DNA of 64,000 bases. It comes from Bacteroidota bacterium. GTDB taxonomy: Bacteria > Bacteroidota > Bacteroidia > Bacteroidales > JACABE01. The notes beneath the pieces were generated by a model. The model made no database searches. It was not told the origin of the DNA and worked only from the letters and a program-made list of their open reading frames with translations. A program made the position numbers and the translations under genes. Shown here piece by piece: positions 8,242 through 16,966 of this stretch (position 1 is its first letter; every line of letters starts with the position of its first letter). The stretch covers positions 1 to 64,000 of the forward strand of contig JAPLDQ010000020.1 in NCBI GenBank assembly GCA_026391675.1. Reading direction: 5' to 3'.

Positions 8242-8275
8242 AATTAAATTAAAAATTAAGAAAAATCAGGATTGC

Positions 8276-9379
8276 TTAATATCCAAAAAGCAGCTTTCTG
8301 AATTTGAAAAAGATATCGGTATTTTCCATGATGCCCATGAATTCTTCGGCACCGGGACCATAAGCAAAAACAGGAACCATTACAGCAGTGTGACCCTTAG
8401 TATTAAATTTACCGCTTGGTTTACCATCGGTTAGGGTATTTTCTGTTAAGGCATATCCTCCTGTTTCATGATCAGCTGTAACTACAACCAGTGTTTCTCC
8501 GTTGCTTTTGGCAAAATCAAGAGCAATACCCACAACATCGTCAAAATCCAGCATCTCTCCAATCAGGGTATCATTGCTGTTGTTATGACAAGCCCAGTCT
8601 ATCTGAGAACCTTCTATCATCATAAAAAATCCCTTTTTATTCTGAGATAAAACAGATATAGCCTTTGAACTTGATTTCCCCAGCATATCGCCTCTGCCAC
8701 CTAACATTGAAGGTGGATGATCCTGGTATAGCATAGCTGCAATTTTCCCTTTGGTAACAGCCTGCAATTGATTTAAATCATATACTAACTGATAATTACG
8801 TTTTCTTAAACTGTCACTTAAATTTCGTTTGTCCTTGCGGTTTTCAAAATACTGTTTACCACCACCTATAAAAACGTCAACATCTGTTTTTAAAAACCAG
8901 GGTGCAATATCTTCATAATCATTCCTATCGCTTTCATGTGCAATAAAAGCTGCAGGAGTAGCATGGGTAATGGCACAGCAAACTACCAATCCTGTTGAAA
9001 GTCCTTTTTGTTCTGCAAGTTCAAGTATTGTAGGAAGCACTTTTTTGTTCGTATCTACAGCTAAATAGCCGTTTTTTGTTTTATGTCCTGTAGAAAAGGC
9101 TGTAGCTCCGGCAGCTGAATCTGTAATGTAATCTTTAGCTGAATAGGTTTTATGGAAGCCAATATGTTTAAACTTTGCAATGTTTAATTTGTCCTTTTTA
9201 ATGGTTAATGCAGCATAAATCTGTGCTGTTCCCATACCATCACCAATCAGAAAAATAATGTTTTTAGGTTTGTTTACTTTTTTTGGAGTTGGAGACCCAG
9301 CCTGAAGCTGAAAAATTATTGAGTTGAATAGAATAATAATTAATAATGGACTGAGAAATTGTATTGATATTTTTTTCAT
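8276..9379 (-). CDS. Secreted alkaline phosphatase
   Basis: A phosphomonoesterase of the PhoA superfamily, exported by a signal peptide (hydrophobic 9-25, then QAG). Metal and active-site motifs are intact: IGDGMG (D47), TDSAAGAT with the nucleophile S88, an EGSQIDWACH segment and TADHETGG with two metal-binding histidines. At 367 residues it is shorter than E. coli PhoA (about 470), so surface insertions are missing, but the catalytic core is complete. Its ATG overlaps the stop of the upstream lipoprotein gene (TAATG), which implies translational coupling in a pyrC-DUF4296-phosphatase operon. It should release phosphate from organic esters in the periplasm. Confidence 0.9.
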   Translation of the reverse strand: MKKISIQFLSPLLIIILFNSIIFQLQAGSPTPKKVNKPKNIIFLIGDGMGTAQIYAALTIKKDKLNIAKFKHIGFHKTYSAKDYITDSAAGATAFSTGHKTKNGYLAVDTNKKVLPTILELAEQKGLSTGLVVCCAITHATPAAFIAHESDRNDYEDIAPWFLKTDVDVFIGGGKQYFENRKDKRNLSDSLRKRNYQLVYDLNQLQAVTKGKIAAMLYQDHPPSMLGGRGDMLGKSSSKAISVLSQNKKGFFMMIEGSQIDWACHNNSNDTLIGEMLDFDDVVGIALDFAKSNGETLVVVTADHETGGYALTENTLTDGKPSGKFNTKGHTAVMVPVFAYGPGAEEFMGIMENTDIFFKFRKLLFGY

Positions 9380-9735
9380 TATTCTTCGTTTCGTTTGGTT
9401 TTCATCGTAGTTAATTTGTTTATTACATCAGTATAAATCACCGAAAATTCTTTTGTATTAAAACAATAATATTGAATACTGTTCAAAATTTGCTGACGAT
9501 TTGTATGGTATTTCTTAAATATGAAATCGTAATAATGTGTAGTATACTGTCTTACATTATAATTTTCCTTAACATTGCTGGCGAGTATTGCTTCAGCTAT
9601 ATAAAAATCAACTAAAATATCCTTTATTTGTGTTTTATTTAAAATTTTACTGGCATTGATTGGTTCAGTTTCCTTTTTATGATGGCAGGAAAGCAGCAAA
9701 AAACATAAACTGTAAATGCAAAGTTTCTTAATCAT
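9379..9735 (-). CDS. DUF4296 lipoprotein
   Basis: A small lipoprotein of 118 residues. I chose the ATG at 9735 over a longer upstream frame because it gives a normal signal peptide with lipobox (LLLSC) and avoids overlap with pyrC. The body has ILVDFYIAEAIL, then a Tyr-rich helix and a C-terminal IYTDVINKL segment, as in DUF4296, a family found in Bacteroidota and often placed directly after pyrC. Function is unknown. It lies 4 bp after pyrC and overlaps the phosphatase start by 1 bp, so it is co-expressed with both. Confidence 0.78.
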   Translation of the reverse strand: MIKKLCIYSLCFLLLSCHHKKETEPINASKILNKTQIKDILVDFYIAEAILASNVKENYNVRQYTTHYYDFIFKKYHTNRQQILNSIQYYCFNTKEFSVIYTDVINKLTTMKTKRNEE

Positions 9736-9739
9736 AATT

Positions 9740-11101
9740 TTAGCGATTAAATAATAATCTTTCACCTTTATTAATTTCATTAAAGACGCCGTTATCATAT
9801 ACCAGATTGCCGTTTACAAAAGTATGCGTAACTTTAGATTTAAAAGTATGATTTTCAAATGGTGACCAGCTGCATTTGTATAAAATATTGCTTTTTTCTA
9901 CTGTCCAATTGTTATCTAAATCAACTAAAACAAGGTCAGCAGCATAGTTCTCTCTGATAAATCCTCTTTTTTCTACTCCAAATAAAATAGCCGGGTTATG
10001 ACACATTTTTTCAACTATTTTTTCAAGCTTTATTTTTCCCTGATGGTACAAATCAAGCATGGCAACCAAAGAATGTTGCACCAATGGTCCACCGGAAGGT
10101 GCTTTAAAATAACTGTTTTGTTTCTCTTCTGATGTATGAGGAGCATGGTCTGTAGCAATAATATCTATCTTGTCTGATAAAACAGCATTTATTAAAGTAT
10201 CTCTGTCATTTTCAGTTTTAATGGATGGATTCCATTTGATATAGCTCCCTTTTTCTGAATAATCTTTATCAGAAAACCATAAATGATGCACACATACTTC
10301 AGCGGTAATTCTTTTTTTACTTAAAGGAATTGAATTATCGAATAATTCGCATTCCTTAGCTGTTGATAAATGAAGTATATGAATACGGGTATTATGCTTT
10401 TTGGCTAATCTTACTGCATACGAAGAAGACAGGAAACATGCTTCTTCACTTCTTATTGCAGGATGTTCATACATGGGAACGTCATCACCATATTTTTGCT
10501 TATAAATAGCTATATTCTGTTGTATTGTTTTTTCATCTTCGCAATGCAATGCTATAAGCATTTTTGATTTTGAAAATATATTTTCCAGTGTTTCAGGATT
10601 ATCAACCAACATGTTTCCGGTTGAAGCACCCATGAATAGCTTAATACCGCATACATTTTCAGGATTTGTTTTTAAAATTTCTTCTAAATTGTCATTGGAA
10701 ACACCCATGTAAAATGAATAATTAGCCAATGATTTCTGGGCAGCTATTTGGTATTTTTCTTCTAATAATTCCTGGCTAAGTGTTTGTGGATTAGTATTCG
10801 GCATATCCATGAATGAAGTAACCCCTCCGGCAACTGCAGCTTTACTTTCTGAATAAATATCTCCTTTGCTCGTTAATCCGGGCTCTCTGAAATGAACCTG
10901 ATCATCAATTATACCGGGTAAAAGGTATTTACCCTTAGCATCAATTGTAATAAAATCAGTATACAAATCTTTATTTGTATCAAAAGTATTGTTAAAATCA
11001 ATGTTACTGATGATGCCATTTTCAATAAAAACATTGGCTGTTTTAATAATGCCTTCATTAACAATATTGGCATTAAGAATTAAATACTTAGCTTTTTCCA
11101 T
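9740..11101 (-). CDS. pyrC: Dihydroorotase (Bacteroidota type)
   Basis: Dihydroorotase catalyses the third step of pyrimidine synthesis, cyclising carbamoyl-aspartate to dihydroorotate. The 453-residue protein has the amidohydrolase layout: N-terminal beta part, D66-D67-Q68-V69-H70 where most amidohydrolases show HxH, then FREPG, DMPNTNP, the lysine region GIKLFMG, HCE, HILHLS and ATDHAPH. The first metal-binding histidine is replaced by Q68. As I recall, Porphyromonas gingivalis PyrC has the same DDQVHFREPG and also ends in FNR, so this is a family trait. It starts just after the terminator at 11115-11138, so its promoter must overlap that region or it depends on read-through. Confidence 0.93.
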   Translation of the reverse strand: MEKAKYLILNANIVNEGIIKTANVFIENGIISNIDFNNTFDTNKDLYTDFITIDAKGKYLLPGIIDDQVHFREPGLTSKGDIYSESKAAVAGGVTSFMDMPNTNPQTLSQELLEEKYQIAAQKSLANYSFYMGVSNDNLEEILKTNPENVCGIKLFMGASTGNMLVDNPETLENIFSKSKMLIALHCEDEKTIQQNIAIYKQKYGDDVPMYEHPAIRSEEACFLSSSYAVRLAKKHNTRIHILHLSTAKECELFDNSIPLSKKRITAEVCVHHLWFSDKDYSEKGSYIKWNPSIKTENDRDTLINAVLSDKIDIIATDHAPHTSEEKQNSYFKAPSGGPLVQHSLVAMLDLYHQGKIKLEKIVEKMCHNPAILFGVEKRGFIRENYAADLVLVDLDNNWTVEKSNILYKCSWSPFENHTFKSKVTHTFVNGNLVYDNGVFNEINKGERLLFNR

Positions 11102-11114
11102 TTATATGAAGTAT

Positions 11115-11138
11115 AAAAAAGACCGCTAAGTGCGGTCT
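11115..11138 (-). terminator. Terminator after the mannosyltransferase gene
   Basis: Read on the minus strand, AGACCGC-ACTTA-GCGGTCT is a 7-bp GC-rich stem followed by TTTTT. It lies 5 bp after the stop of the upstream gene and only 14 bp before the pyrC start codon, so it could also attenuate pyrC. Confidence 0.8.
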
Positions 11139-11143
11139 CAATA

Positions 11144-11881
11144 TTATTGTAATCGTTCGAATTTCCTAAACCAGCTTGCAATTTTCATATTTAAAACGCC
11201 AAAAAATGCTTCTTTAAATATGCTTTTACTCATTTTTGAAGTGCCTTCCGTTCTGTCAGTGAAAATGATGGGGACTTCAACAACATTAAATCCTAATTTC
11301 CATGCCGTAAATTTCATTTCGATCTGGAAAGCATAGCCCATAAATTTTATTTTACTTAAATCAATGGATTTGAGAACAATGGCACGATAACATTTAAAAC
11401 CTGCAGTAGTATCCATGATTTTCATACCGGTAATGAATCTGACATATATGGATGCAAAATAAGACATCAATACACGGCCCATTGGCCAGTTGACAACGTT
11501 TACACCTTTTATATATCTTGATCCTATGGCAACATCACCACCTTTATTTGCGCATGCATCATATAACTTCAGTAAATCGTCAGGATTATGTGAGAAATCG
11601 GCATCCATTTCAAAAATAAATTCATAATTTTTGGCCAAAGCCCATTTAAACCCATGGATATAGGCAGTTCCTAGTCCCAGTTTCCCCTTTCTTTCTTCAA
11701 TAAAAAGGCGTTCAGGGAATTCCTGTATTAATTTTTTTACAATATTGGCAGTACCATCAGGTGAGTTATCTTCAACTATCAGAATATCAAAAGTTTTTTC
11801 CAATGAAAAAACCTTACGGATGATACGTTCAATATTTTCTTTTTCGTTGTAGGTTGGTATTATAACTACGCTGTCAGACAT
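11144..11881 (-). CDS. Polyprenol-phosphate mannosyltransferase (GT2, DPM1-like)
   Basis: A family-2 glycosyltransferase of 245 residues that probably moves mannose from GDP-mannose to undecaprenyl phosphate on the cytoplasmic face of the membrane. Motifs in order: IIPTYNEKENI (7-17), VEDNSPDGT, the metal-binding EMDADFSHNPDDL and GSRYIKG. There is no C-terminal membrane anchor, as in the single-domain DPM1 type. It is transcribed toward pyrC and has a TAATTTTG -7 element on the minus strand at 11911-11918. The lipid-linked mannose could serve protein O-glycosylation, which is common in Bacteroidota; this last step is inference. Confidence 0.88.
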   Translation of the reverse strand: MSDSVVIIPTYNEKENIERIIRKVFSLEKTFDILIVEDNSPDGTANIVKKLIQEFPERLFIEERKGKLGLGTAYIHGFKWALAKNYEFIFEMDADFSHNPDDLLKLYDACANKGGDVAIGSRYIKGVNVVNWPMGRVLMSYFASIYVRFITGMKIMDTTAGFKCYRAIVLKSIDLSKIKFMGYAFQIEMKFTAWKLGFNVVEVPIIFTDRTEGTSKMSKSIFKEAFFGVLNMKIASWFRKFERLQ

Positions 11882-11987
11882 AGGCTTATATTTTTTTATT
11901 TTATTATTGACAAAATTAATGATTTAATCAGAAAAACGGAATTATTATGAATAAATTGCTGATTAAATTTAACATTATAAGTATTTA

Positions 11988-13034
11988 CTATTTTTCTTTA
12001 ACCAGGAACACATAAACAGGGAAATGGTCGCTGTAACCACCCACAAATGTTGTACCAACGTAAGTCCTTAAAGGATAACCTGAATACTGTCCTTCTTTCT
12101 GGGTTAAAAAACTTCTGTTGAATACTTTAGCCTGATATAACCTGTATGTGCTTTTATCTTTTTCTATTAATGGATAGGAAACAATAATCTGATCAAACAG
12201 ATTCCAAGAATCACGATATGCCAGTGAACCTATACCATCTTTAAATAATCTGTACATAGGATTATACAAATCACCCTGTTTTGTTTCTTCTTTAGTTTTT
12301 TTAGCTTTTAAATGATCAAGTAAACTGATATCAGAAGGATCATCATTTAAATCACCCATTATAAATATTTTAGCGTTGGGATCTCTTTTCATAACAGAGT
12401 CAGCTATGGAGCGACATACATCTGCAGCCCTTATTCTTTTATGCTGACTAATTTTTTCACCTCCGCTTCTGGAAGGCCAGTGATTTACAATCAAACAAAC
12501 AGGTTCACCATCAAACAAACCATATACAACCAGCTGGTCACGTGTACGAAAGCTGGTATCTCCATCTAAAGTTAGTTTTACTGCATAACTGGTAGTTACT
12601 TTAAAATATTGTTTTTGATAAATTAATCCAACATCAACACCTCTTCTGTCAGGTGAATCATAATGTACTATGCCATAATTCATTGCTTTTAAAGCAGGTT
12701 GCTTTATTAAGTCTTCCAGCACACTTCTGTTTTCAATTTCAGAGAAACCCATAATTACCGGACCACCTTTAACTAACTCATCACCAATTTGTGAAATGGC
12801 TTCAGACATGTGCTTTAATTTAATATTATATTTTTCTGTATTCCAGCGATTAGGGCCATCAGGTGTAAATTCTTCGTCATTTACATCAGGCTCATTGATT
12901 GTATCGTAAAAATTTTCAAGATTGTAAAATCCAATACAGGCAACTTTTGCTTGTTTTTGAGCATTCGAATGCTGTGTTAAACATATTGTTATAACAAGAA
13001 AAAGAAGACTTAAGATTTTTGTTTTTGAATTCAT
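11988..13034 (-). CDS. Secreted endonuclease/exonuclease/phosphatase-fold protein
   Basis: The 348-residue protein starts with a signal peptide (about 1-25, ending SNAQ). It has the EEP fold: FYNLENFYDT near residue 36, the catalytic GFSEIENRSVLEDL, NHWPSRSGG, GDLNDDPSD and a C-terminal SDHFPVY. These carry the metal-binding Glu, Asp-x-Asn and His of the DNase I/sphingomyelinase superfamily. The Sec signal implies a periplasmic or extracellular nuclease or phosphodiesterase that may scavenge nucleic acids. It is monocistronic, with TATCTTTG on the minus strand at 13071-13078. Confidence 0.85.
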   Translation of the reverse strand: MNSKTKILSLLFLVITICLTQHSNAQKQAKVACIGFYNLENFYDTINEPDVNDEEFTPDGPNRWNTEKYNIKLKHMSEAISQIGDELVKGGPVIMGFSEIENRSVLEDLIKQPALKAMNYGIVHYDSPDRRGVDVGLIYQKQYFKVTTSYAVKLTLDGDTSFRTRDQLVVYGLFDGEPVCLIVNHWPSRSGGEKISQHKRIRAADVCRSIADSVMKRDPNAKIFIMGDLNDDPSDISLLDHLKAKKTKEETKQGDLYNPMYRLFKDGIGSLAYRDSWNLFDQIIVSYPLIEKDKSTYRLYQAKVFNRSFLTQKEGQYSGYPLRTYVGTTFVGGYSDHFPVYVFLVKEK

Positions 13035-13219
13035 ATATTGATTTTAATTTAAGACATTTTTTATAACTGACAAAGATACATTCTTTTGATAAAACATATT
13101 TATTTTTTATATTGATGAATAGATTTTTAATAAGATTTAACAATAATCGTTCCAATTGTTTTTAAATTTTTAAGCAAATTTTATAAATTTGCAAAAAAAA
13201 TAGTTTCTGATACATTTTT

Positions 13220-13768
13220 ATGAATAAATTATTTCTATTTTGTTTTTTAAGTTTCTCGGTTTTTAATGTAAATTCACATCTTGGGGATAAGAAATCAGAA
13301 GCTAATAACAATTTTAAAGAAACTGAATCGACTGTTGTAAACAAACGCCTGTTTGTGATTGAACGCAACATGAATAAAAACACAGTTTGTTATGATGCTA
13401 TTATTAAGAATGGAATTATTAATCTTGATAATCCTATAGATGCATATTGGATGGATTATGCAACAGATGGTAAAAGATCAGAATTAAACTATTTTCAACG
13501 TCGGATGGCATTTGGGTATAGTATTGAAAAAGCAAATGCAGGCAATATTTATGTTACATTAAAGGCTTTTGATAAACGCAAATTATTTGTATCAGTTGAT
13601 AATAAAGGAATTCCTCATGCTTTGATAAAAATTAACGGCATTGATGCAAATTTATCAAAGATATATGTTACTGCAAAACCCAAAATGTACACTTCAGTCC
13701 AATTTATTGAGCTTTATGGGAATGATGTTAAAACAGCAAAGCCTGTTTATGAAAAAATATTAAATTAG
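13220..13768 (+). CDS. DUF4833 exported protein
   Basis: A 182-residue protein with a signal peptide (MNKLFLFCFLSFSVF). The body matches the DUF4833 pattern: LFVIERNMNKNTVCYDA, NPIDAYWMDYATDGKR, YFQRRMAFGYSI and a C-terminal FIELYG segment. The family is common in Bacteroidota and has no known function. It is divergent from the endonuclease gene and preceded by TAAATTTG at 13184-13191, so it is a single-gene unit. No transmembrane segment follows the signal, so it is likely periplasmic. Confidence 0.78.
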   Translation: MNKLFLFCFLSFSVFNVNSHLGDKKSEANNNFKETESTVVNKRLFVIERNMNKNTVCYDAIIKNGIINLDNPIDAYWMDYATDGKRSELNYFQRRMAFGYSIEKANAGNIYVTLKAFDKRKLFVSVDNKGIPHALIKINGIDANLSKIYVTAKPKMYTSVQFIELYGNDVKTAKPVYEKILN

Positions 13769-13931
13769 AAATTCCTAAAACTAATTGATTCCATTATTTT
13801 TATTCTTTAAAATTTAAAATTGCTTATTTAAGCATCTGATAATTAATAATATATTATAATAAATTGTATTGTAAAATAAATAATTTTAAAATTATTTATT
13901 AAATTTGCTGAAATATTTTAAAAATAAAGAA

Positions 13932-15095
13932 ATGAAGAAACAATTACTATTATTTACAACATATTTAGTGTTAACTATTGCTGTTAAAGCTCAAATAACA
14001 CTTACACAATCAAATACCTTATTTACAGCTGGTTCAATGACAGTAATTGAAGGAGACACTACTGCATTTATTCTTCCAACTCAAGCTGCTAACCAACAAT
14101 GGAACTATTCCAATCTGATTCAAAAAACGAGTAGTATTTTGAATTATATTCCATCTGCAAATACTAATTTCCCTTTAGCTACATTTATTGATACAGCTGG
14201 GACTTCACCAATAATACCTAATAAATATTATTATTTGGATACCTATTATCAAACTTCATCAGTTGGTACTAAAGCATTAGGTTATGTTATTAAAAATCAA
14301 AAATATCCAATAGGTGGTTTAACCCTTAATAATGCTGATTCTATTATTTTTCCCAATCAGTTTTTTACATATACTTCGAACTCATATTTAATGCCTTTTC
14401 CATGCACTATGAGTACATCATGGAAAACAACTACCCGTAGTGTATCAAATTTTACATTAACCATAACAAATTATTCAATAATTAATGCACCCTGCCAAAA
14501 AGTAACTAATACGACAAGGCAAGATACAGTAGTTGGATGGGGTAAATTAAGGGTACCAACTGCTTTAGGTCCAAGTATAGCTTATGATGTGCTTATGGTA
14601 AAAAGAAATGTTATTCAAAAAGACAGTTTCTATATGTATGGTTCAGAAGCTGATCCAGCTTTATTAAATGCTTTTGGACTTTCACAAAATCAAACGACAA
14701 TTACTAACCGTTTTATGTTTTGGCGGGAAAATGCCAGATATCCTCTTTTGTTGTTGAATTTTGGAAGTGATAATTTTTCTAAAATCAGCAGCGTTTTCTA
14801 TGATGGAACGGCACAGTTTGACCCTAGTAGTGTTGATATGATAAATCAAAATAATGATATAAATATTTATCCTAATCCCAATAATGGTGTTTTCTATTTA
14901 CAAATCAGTAATAAAAATGATGCGTTTGATATTAAAATATATAATTTATTGGGTCAAATTGTTTTTGCAAAATCATATAATTCAGCATATAATGATATAA
15001 TTGAACTTGATGTTGCTTTTTTAAAGAAAGGGAGCTATATAGTTAGATATAATTCGAAAACTAAACTACTGAATTCTAAACTTGTAATAAATTAA
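13932..15095 (+). CDS. Exported protein with T9SS type A sorting domain
   Basis: A 387-residue exported protein. I use the ATG at 13932 because it gives a proper signal peptide (KKQLLLFTTYLVLTIAVKA). A longer frame back to a TTG at 13905 would overlap the promoter element TAAATTTG at 13900-13907. The central 300 residues are rich in Thr, Asn and Ser with no domain I recognise. The last 75 residues (NIYPNPNNGVFYLQI, then IYNLLGQIV and GSYIVRY) are a typical T9SS type A C-terminal sorting domain, so it should cross the outer membrane and be anchored or released. Confidence 0.82.
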   Translation: MKKQLLLFTTYLVLTIAVKAQITLTQSNTLFTAGSMTVIEGDTTAFILPTQAANQQWNYSNLIQKTSSILNYIPSANTNFPLATFIDTAGTSPIIPNKYYYLDTYYQTSSVGTKALGYVIKNQKYPIGGLTLNNADSIIFPNQFFTYTSNSYLMPFPCTMSTSWKTTTRSVSNFTLTITNYSIINAPCQKVTNTTRQDTVVGWGKLRVPTALGPSIAYDVLMVKRNVIQKDSFYMYGSEADPALLNAFGLSQNQTTITNRFMFWRENARYPLLLLNFGSDNFSKISSVFYDGTAQFDPSSVDMINQNNDINIYPNPNNGVFYLQISNKNDAFDIKIYNLLGQIVFAKSYNSAYNDIIELDVAFLKKGSYIVRYNSKTKLLNSKLVIN

Positions 15096-15144
15096 TAATG
15101 AATAAAATGATAAGAAAGCTGCCTTTTGAGCAGAGTTTTTTTAT

Positions 15145-15744
15145 TTAATGAAATTTTTTAACTCCGGCTTTAATTTCAATGGATAAATTATTTTCACTTG
15201 GAGGAATAGGGCAGGAATACTTGTGATTGTATGCGCAATATGGATTATATGCTTTGTTAAAATCGATAATTATAATATCATCTGCAGAAATTTTTAAATC
15301 AATATATCTTCCTCCGCCATAGCTTTCATCACCGTTTGTTGCATCTGTAAAAGGAAGAAATAAATAATCCTGATATCCTTCTTTTTTAATTAAATCCTGA
15401 TTCTGGTAAATATTAAGCCTGCATTTAACACCACTCAATTCAAAATATGCTTCTCCATATTTTACATACATTGGCATTCTGCTAGTAGTTGTTTTCATTG
15501 GAAAAGGGATTTCATCAGGTGTTCTGACAAATTTAGCTTTTATACAATAAAAACTATCGATTGGGAAAAAATCAAGTTGTTTGAATTGTAAAAAATCTTC
15601 TTTTGTTAAAGGTGTTTTTGCAGAATCAGCAAAATGATGATTCATTTCTTGCTGAACGAGTTGTACTTGCTTTGTATAACTTTGAGCATTTGTAAAACGA
15701 ATACAAAACGTAAAAATCAGAAAAATAAGAATTATTTTTTTCAT
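15145..15744 (-). CDS. DUF1684 family exported protein
   Basis: A 199-residue protein with a signal peptide (about 1-20, ending NAQ). It has the DUF1684 hallmarks: FLPFTDATNGDESYGGGRY, then IDFNKAYNPYCAYN and SCPIPPSENNL. The family is widespread and uncharacterised. The invariant Tyr, Gly and Cys residues suggest a binding or catalytic site, but none has been shown. The gene faces the T9SS protein gene end to end and is otherwise isolated. Confidence 0.85.
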   Translation of the reverse strand: MKKIILIFLIFTFCIRFTNAQSYTKQVQLVQQEMNHHFADSAKTPLTKEDFLQFKQLDFFPIDSFYCIKAKFVRTPDEIPFPMKTTTSRMPMYVKYGEAYFELSGVKCRLNIYQNQDLIKKEGYQDYLFLPFTDATNGDESYGGGRYIDLKISADDIIIIDFNKAYNPYCAYNHKYSCPIPPSENNLSIEIKAGVKKFH

Positions 15745-15779
15745 AAAAATGATGATTTACAAACGAATTTAAAAATAAT

Positions 15780-15800
15780 AAGCACTCAAAAAGAGTGCTT
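15780..15800 (-). terminator. Terminator of the tRNA-Leu pair
   Basis: AAGCACTC at 15780-15787 and GAGTGCTT at 15793-15800 form an 8-bp stem with a 5-nt loop. It lies 14 bp after the 3' end of the second tRNA on the minus strand and is followed by a TATTATTTTT tail. Confidence 0.75.
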
Positions 15801-15813
15801 TATTTATTTTTAG

Positions 15814-15897
15814 TGCCCGGAACAGGGCTCGAACCTGCACATCCTTGCGAATACTAGTCCCTGAAACTAGCGCGTCTACCAATTCCGCCATCCGGGC
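15814..15897 (-). tRNA. tRNA-Leu (anticodon CAG)
   Basis: The minus strand folds as an 84-nt class II tRNA. The acceptor is GCCCGGA with TCCGGGC and an A discriminator. The D-arm region contains GGCGGAATTGGTAGACGC, typical of leucine tRNAs. The anticodon stem is CTAGT with ACTAG around loop TTCAGGG, giving CAG. There is a long variable arm and the T-loop is GTTCGAG. CCA is not encoded. Confidence 0.93.
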
Positions 15898-15923
15898 TGA
15901 TGAGCTTAGGTATAAAATTGTAG

Positions 15924-16007
15924 TGCCCAGGACAAGACTTGAACTTGCACGACCTTTCGGTCACTACCCCCTCAAAGTAGCGTGTCTGCCAATTTCACCA
16001 CCTGGGC
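15924..16007 (-). tRNA. tRNA-Leu (anticodon GAG)
   Basis: The minus strand gives an 84-nt class II tRNA with acceptor GCCCAGG/CCTGGGC and an A discriminator. The anticodon loop TTGAGGG reads GAG, and there is a long variable arm and a T-loop GTTCAAG. It lies 26 bp upstream of the other tRNA-Leu and the two share the arrangement of a small operon. TAATTTTG on the minus strand at 16019-16026 is a likely -7 element, which would start transcription almost at the mature 5' end. Confidence 0.93.
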
Positions 16008-16088
16008 TAAACGGGCAGCAAAATTATAAAAAAAATCCAATAGTTGAAGAAAAATACTGATATTTCTTTTGAAACTATGCTAATGAGC

Positions 16089-16844
16089 TCATTTAGTGAA
16101 ATTAGATTCGTAATCAACCAAAATTACTTTAATGTTTGATTTGCTGGTAAAATTTAATATTTTTTGCTTGTCTTGTTCACCAATTAAGCCATTTGTCCAG
16201 ATATGACAATTGTATTTCTTTAAATATTTTTCCATAAAAGACACCATATTATAATGCGCAGATATTGCATTAAACTGATATTTGCTTAATGTAATTTCCA
16301 ATTCATCAATTAACTTTTTCTCAGCAAAATAATCGATTAAATCTCCTGATACATCCGGTATCCAGTAACTTGTAAAAATATTGGCCAATTTAAAATATGC
16401 CAGTAAATCTGCGTTACCGTTTTCAACAATTAATTTATTCAATAAATTGTATTTATTAATTATCTGCTTCATTTTTTCAACAGCAGCTATTACATTAGAC
16501 GCACTTAAATTCTTAAAATCAATCCAGTAATAATGGCTTGAACAATCTGAAATACTATCAAATAGAGTCTCCAGATTTAAATCACCCGGAGCATCGTGTC
16601 CTGTGATGAATCCGTTAATTCCATCAATAAAGAAAACATCAATTTCAATACCGTTAAATTCTTTTAGTGCTGTTTTTGCAGCATCAATAGTGTTAACTCT
16701 GTGTTTCCAAAGTTTATCATTAGGAAATTCATATAATGCTGTCGGTGGATCAAATTTTCGGTTATTGAATGTATTGTCTTTTTCGCAACTGATTAAAAAT
16801 GTGATGATTGATATAAATATTAAAATTTTTGTTTTAGTTTGCAT
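16089..16844 (-). CDS. Lipoprotein, probable phosphodiesterase-like (GDPD/PLC fold)
   Basis: I use the ATG at 16844 (251 residues) because it gives a signal peptide with lipobox FLISC; the longer frame adds 17 charged residues in front. The mature part begins WKHRVNTIDAAKTAL, then GIEIDVFF and FITGHDAP. This spacing of H-R-V-N, E-x-D and H-D matches the first active-site elements of glycerophosphodiester phosphodiesterase and PI-PLC barrels. Later motifs (IDFKN, IVENGNADLL, HIWTNG) fit a TIM barrel. It would sit on the periplasmic or outer membrane and may hydrolyse a phosphodiester. The catalytic set is only partly recognisable, so activity is uncertain. Confidence 0.65.
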   Translation of the reverse strand: MQTKTKILIFISIITFLISCEKDNTFNNRKFDPPTALYEFPNDKLWKHRVNTIDAAKTALKEFNGIEIDVFFIDGINGFITGHDAPGDLNLETLFDSISDCSSHYYWIDFKNLSASNVIAAVEKMKQIINKYNLLNKLIVENGNADLLAYFKLANIFTSYWIPDVSGDLIDYFAEKKLIDELEITLSKYQFNAISAHYNMVSFMEKYLKKYNCHIWTNGLIGEQDKQKILNFTSKSNIKVILVDYESNFTK

Positions 16845-16920
16845 GAGTTTTAATTTAATCTGTTTAATGTTTTTAATATGATTGAAAATTATCAATAAGG
16901 TTTAAAAAGTTTTTTGCATC

Positions 16921-16949
16921 TTTGACAATTTAAAATAATTTTACTTTTG
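16921..16949 (+). promoter_or_regulatory. Promoter of pabB
   Basis: TTTG at 16921-16924 and TACTTTTG at 16942-16949 are separated by 17 bp and lie just before the pabB start at 16967. They fit the TTG/TAnnTTTG consensus of the phylum. Confidence 0.5.
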
Positions 16950-16966
16950 CAATACAATAAAACAAA

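Noticed and set aside
12916-13155. 79-residue frame overlapping the endonuclease signal region
   Set aside because: It runs through the promoter and the start of the supported gene in another frame; no family or promoter.
15845-16060. 71-residue frame on the plus strand
   Set aside because: It crosses both tRNA genes in antisense and is explained by them.
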